Below, piece by piece: positions 14,421-15,866 of a DNA stretch of 15,866 nt. Numbering within the stretch: the first letter of the stretch is position 1; each line of letters starts with the position of its first letter. Below the pieces are notes generated by a model that saw nothing but the letters and a program-made list of their open reading frames with translations, searched no databases and was not told the origin of the DNA. The stretch comes from Deltaproteobacteria bacterium. GTDB taxonomy: Bacteria; Myxococcota; Polyangia; Haliangiales; Haliangiaceae. The stretch lies in the NCBI GenBank assembly GCA_018262455.1, contig JAGSPR010000266.1, positions 1-15,866 of the forward strand. Reading direction: 5' to 3'. Both the position numbers and the translations under genes were made by a program.

Positions 14421-15866
14421 TCACAGGTCCTTCAGCTCGCGCTTGAGGACCTTGCCCGTCGGGTTGCGTGGCAGCTCGGCCAGGAACGTCACCTTGCGTG
14501 GTCGCTTGTAGTCGGCCAGCGCCTGGCGACAGTAGTCGATCACTTCGGTCTCGCTGATCGGCACGGTGCCGCGGATGACGATGAACGCGCGCAGCGTCTC
14601 GCCCCACTCGGGATCCGGCACGCCGATCACGGCCGCCTCGAGGATCGCGGGGTGCGTGTTGAGGTGATCCTCGATCTCGCGCGGATAGATGTTCACGCCG
14701 CCCGAGATCACCATGTCGTGCTTGCGGGACTCGAGGTAGTAGTAGCCGTCGGCATCGATGCGGCCCATGTCTCCGACGGAGAAGAACCCCTCGCGCTGGG
14801 CCGAGCTGGTGGCCTCCGCGTTGCCATGGTAGCCCGAGATCAGCGTCGAGTTGCGCGCGTAGAGCTCGCCGACCTGGCCGTGCGGGACCTCCCGGCCCGC
14901 GTCGTCGAGCAGGCGGATCTCGTTGCCGCGGAGCGCGCGGCCGATCGTGCCGGGCCGGCTCACGTGATCGCCGGGGCCGGCGAGCGTGACGAGCCCGGTC
15001 TCGGTGGCGCCGTAGAAGTTCCACAGCACCGGCCCGAACCGCTCCATGAACCGGCGCGCGGCCTCGGTGGTGAGCGGCGCGGCGGCCGACATGATCCAGC
15101 GCAGCGACGAGGTGTCGCGCTTGCCGATCGCTTCGGCGGGCAGGTTCGCGATCCGCACGATCATCGTCGGGACCATCAGCGAGCAGGTGATCCGCTCGCG
15201 CTGGATGATGTCGAGCGCGCCCTCCGGATCGAAGTGGTTCATCAGCACGACCGTCGCGCCGAGCGCCATCATGATCGCCACGAACGCGGGCGCGGCGCTG
15301 TGGTACAGCGGGCACACGACGAGGTGGCGGTCGTCGGCGCGCATCCCGACCTGCAGGATCATGTCGGCGACGGACTCGAACCCGGTGCGGTTCCAGGCCC
15401 GGTTCGCGCCCTTCGGCTTGCCGGTCGTGCCCGACGTGTACACGATGACGCCGCCGCCATCGCCGCCTCGCCGCGTGCGGGGCAGCACGGGCGAGGCGGC
15501 CGCCAGCGCCTGGTCCCAGCTGGTGACGGCGTCGCCGGGGCGCAGGTCGCCGCGGCCGACGACGATCATCGGGCCGCCCTGCTTGGCCTCCGCGCGCGCG
15601 TCGGTCATCGCGCCGAGGTAGTCGGCGTGGACGAGCGTGGCGGTCGGCTCGGCGTTCGACAGGATGTACGAGATCTCGGCGGGCTTGAGGCGGTAGCCGA
15701 TCTGGACGGCGGTCGCGCCGATGCGGGCGAGCGCCTGCTGCGCGATCAGGTACTCGCACCCGTTCGGCAGCATCAGCGCCACCCGGCTCCCGCCGCGCGC
15801 GCCGCGCGCGACGAGCGCGCCGGCGAGCCGGTTGATCGCCTCGTCGAGCTCGGCCCAGGTCATCCG
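14421..15866 (-). CDS. AMP-forming acyl-CoA synthetase / ligase (N-terminus outside window)
   Basis: This ANL-superfamily enzyme activates a carboxylic acid with ATP to an acyl-adenylate and then a CoA thioester. The frame is open to the window edge; the first visible Met (15863) opens MTWAELDEAINRLAGAL, normally an internal segment, so roughly 20-50 residues are missing. Visible motifs, numbered from that Met: P-loop YTSGTTGKPKG (142-152), a central PLYHSA (185-190), YGATETG (284-290), GELYARNSTLISGY, the adenylate-binding GD (364-365), the hinge region RKHDMVISGGVNIYPREIE, and the catalytic-lysine motif PTGKVLKREL (K471). It looks fully active. Overall it resembles medium/long-chain fatty-acyl or aryl-CoA ligases (FadD-like), but motifs alone do not fix the substrate. 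The 52-base gap to selB suggests possible co-transcription without functional linkage. Confidence 0.94.
   Translation of the reverse strand, partial: RMTWAELDEAINRLAGALVARGARGGSRVALMLPNGCEYLIAQQALARIGATAVQIGYRLKPAEISYILSNAEPTATLVHADYLGAMTDARAEAKQGGPMIVVGRGDLRPGDAVTSWDQALAAASPVLPRTRRGGDGGGVIVYTSGTTGKPKGANRAWNRTGFESVADMILQVGMRADDRHLVVCPLYHSAAPAFVAIMMALGATVVLMNHFDPEGALDIIQRERITCSLMVPTMIVRIANLPAEAIGKRDTSSLRWIMSAAAPLTTEAARRFMERFGPVLWNFYGATETGLVTLAGPGDHVSRPGTIGRALRGNEIRLLDDAGREVPHGQVGELYARNSTLISGYHGNAEATSSAQREGFFSVGDMGRIDADGYYYLESRKHDMVISGGVNIYPREIEDHLNTHPAILEAAVIGVPDPEWGETLRAFIVIRGTVPISETEVIDYCRQALADYKRPRKVTFLAELPRNPTGKVLKRELKDL

Noticed and set aside
13028..14446. 472-residue plus-strand open frame opposite selB
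   Set aside because: It lies antisense to an unambiguous SelB and shows no recognisable domain.
14365..15759. 464-residue minus-strand open frame inside the acyl-CoA ligase gene
   Set aside because: It is in a different frame from the ANL motifs and composed almost only of Arg, Asp, Pro and Ala; a frame shadow.

Overview
This is high-GC, gene-dense bacterial DNA. Its gene types suggest a myxobacterium-like member of the Myxococcota: a Hanks-type Ser/Thr kinase with a periplasmic tail, lipoproteins with EGF/Dickkopf-like cysteine repeats, a lipoprotein pair of TolPal type, an NtrC-type regulator, a small secreted heme-c-like protein and SelB. The lineage is inferred from architecture only. 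No phage, IS, CRISPR, rRNA or tRNA was recognised.

Layout. (1) Positions 1-1653, plus strand: the 3' part of uvrB runs out of frame into thiE, with no stop or start where the two should separate. A small exported CxxCH protein follows. (2) Positions 1682-3308, minus strand: a two-gene envelope operon, a cysteine-rich OmpA/Pal-like lipoprotein followed by a YbgF/CpoB-like coiled-coil and TPR lipoprotein. (3) Positions 3400-4776, plus strand: an orphan sigma-54-dependent response regulator. (4) Positions 4773-9033, minus strand: an apparent operon of Ser/Thr kinase, TPR membrane protein and an exported repeat protein (probable seven-bladed propeller), with junctions TGA|ATG and TGATG. A good sigma-70-like promoter sits at 9082-9110. 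(5) Positions 9138-11311, minus strand: a metzincin-like lipoprotein translationally coupled (ATGA) to an exported HEAT-repeat protein. (6) Positions 11366-12169, plus strand: a putative outer-membrane beta-barrel protein. (7) Positions 12170-12457: a non-coding gap with a 45-bp tandem duplication that can fold. (8) Positions 12458-15866, minus strand: a partial AMP-forming acyl-CoA ligase followed by selB.

Most of the window concerns the cell envelope and signalling. The most notable observations are local. The uvrB/thiE boundary is collapsed. The propeller gene's coupled start codon is out of frame with its body, and its signal peptide is missing. The metzincin motif reads HELAR where HExxH is expected, one base from a histidine codon. 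The kinase has a perfect 12-bp tandem repeat encoding a Thr-Pro-Asp-Lys spacer. The first two look like short deletions. They could be real mutations or sequence/assembly errors, and read-level data would separate these. I found no convincing wholly new system. The kinase-TPR-propeller operon and the metzincin-like/HEAT pair are the least characterised units.
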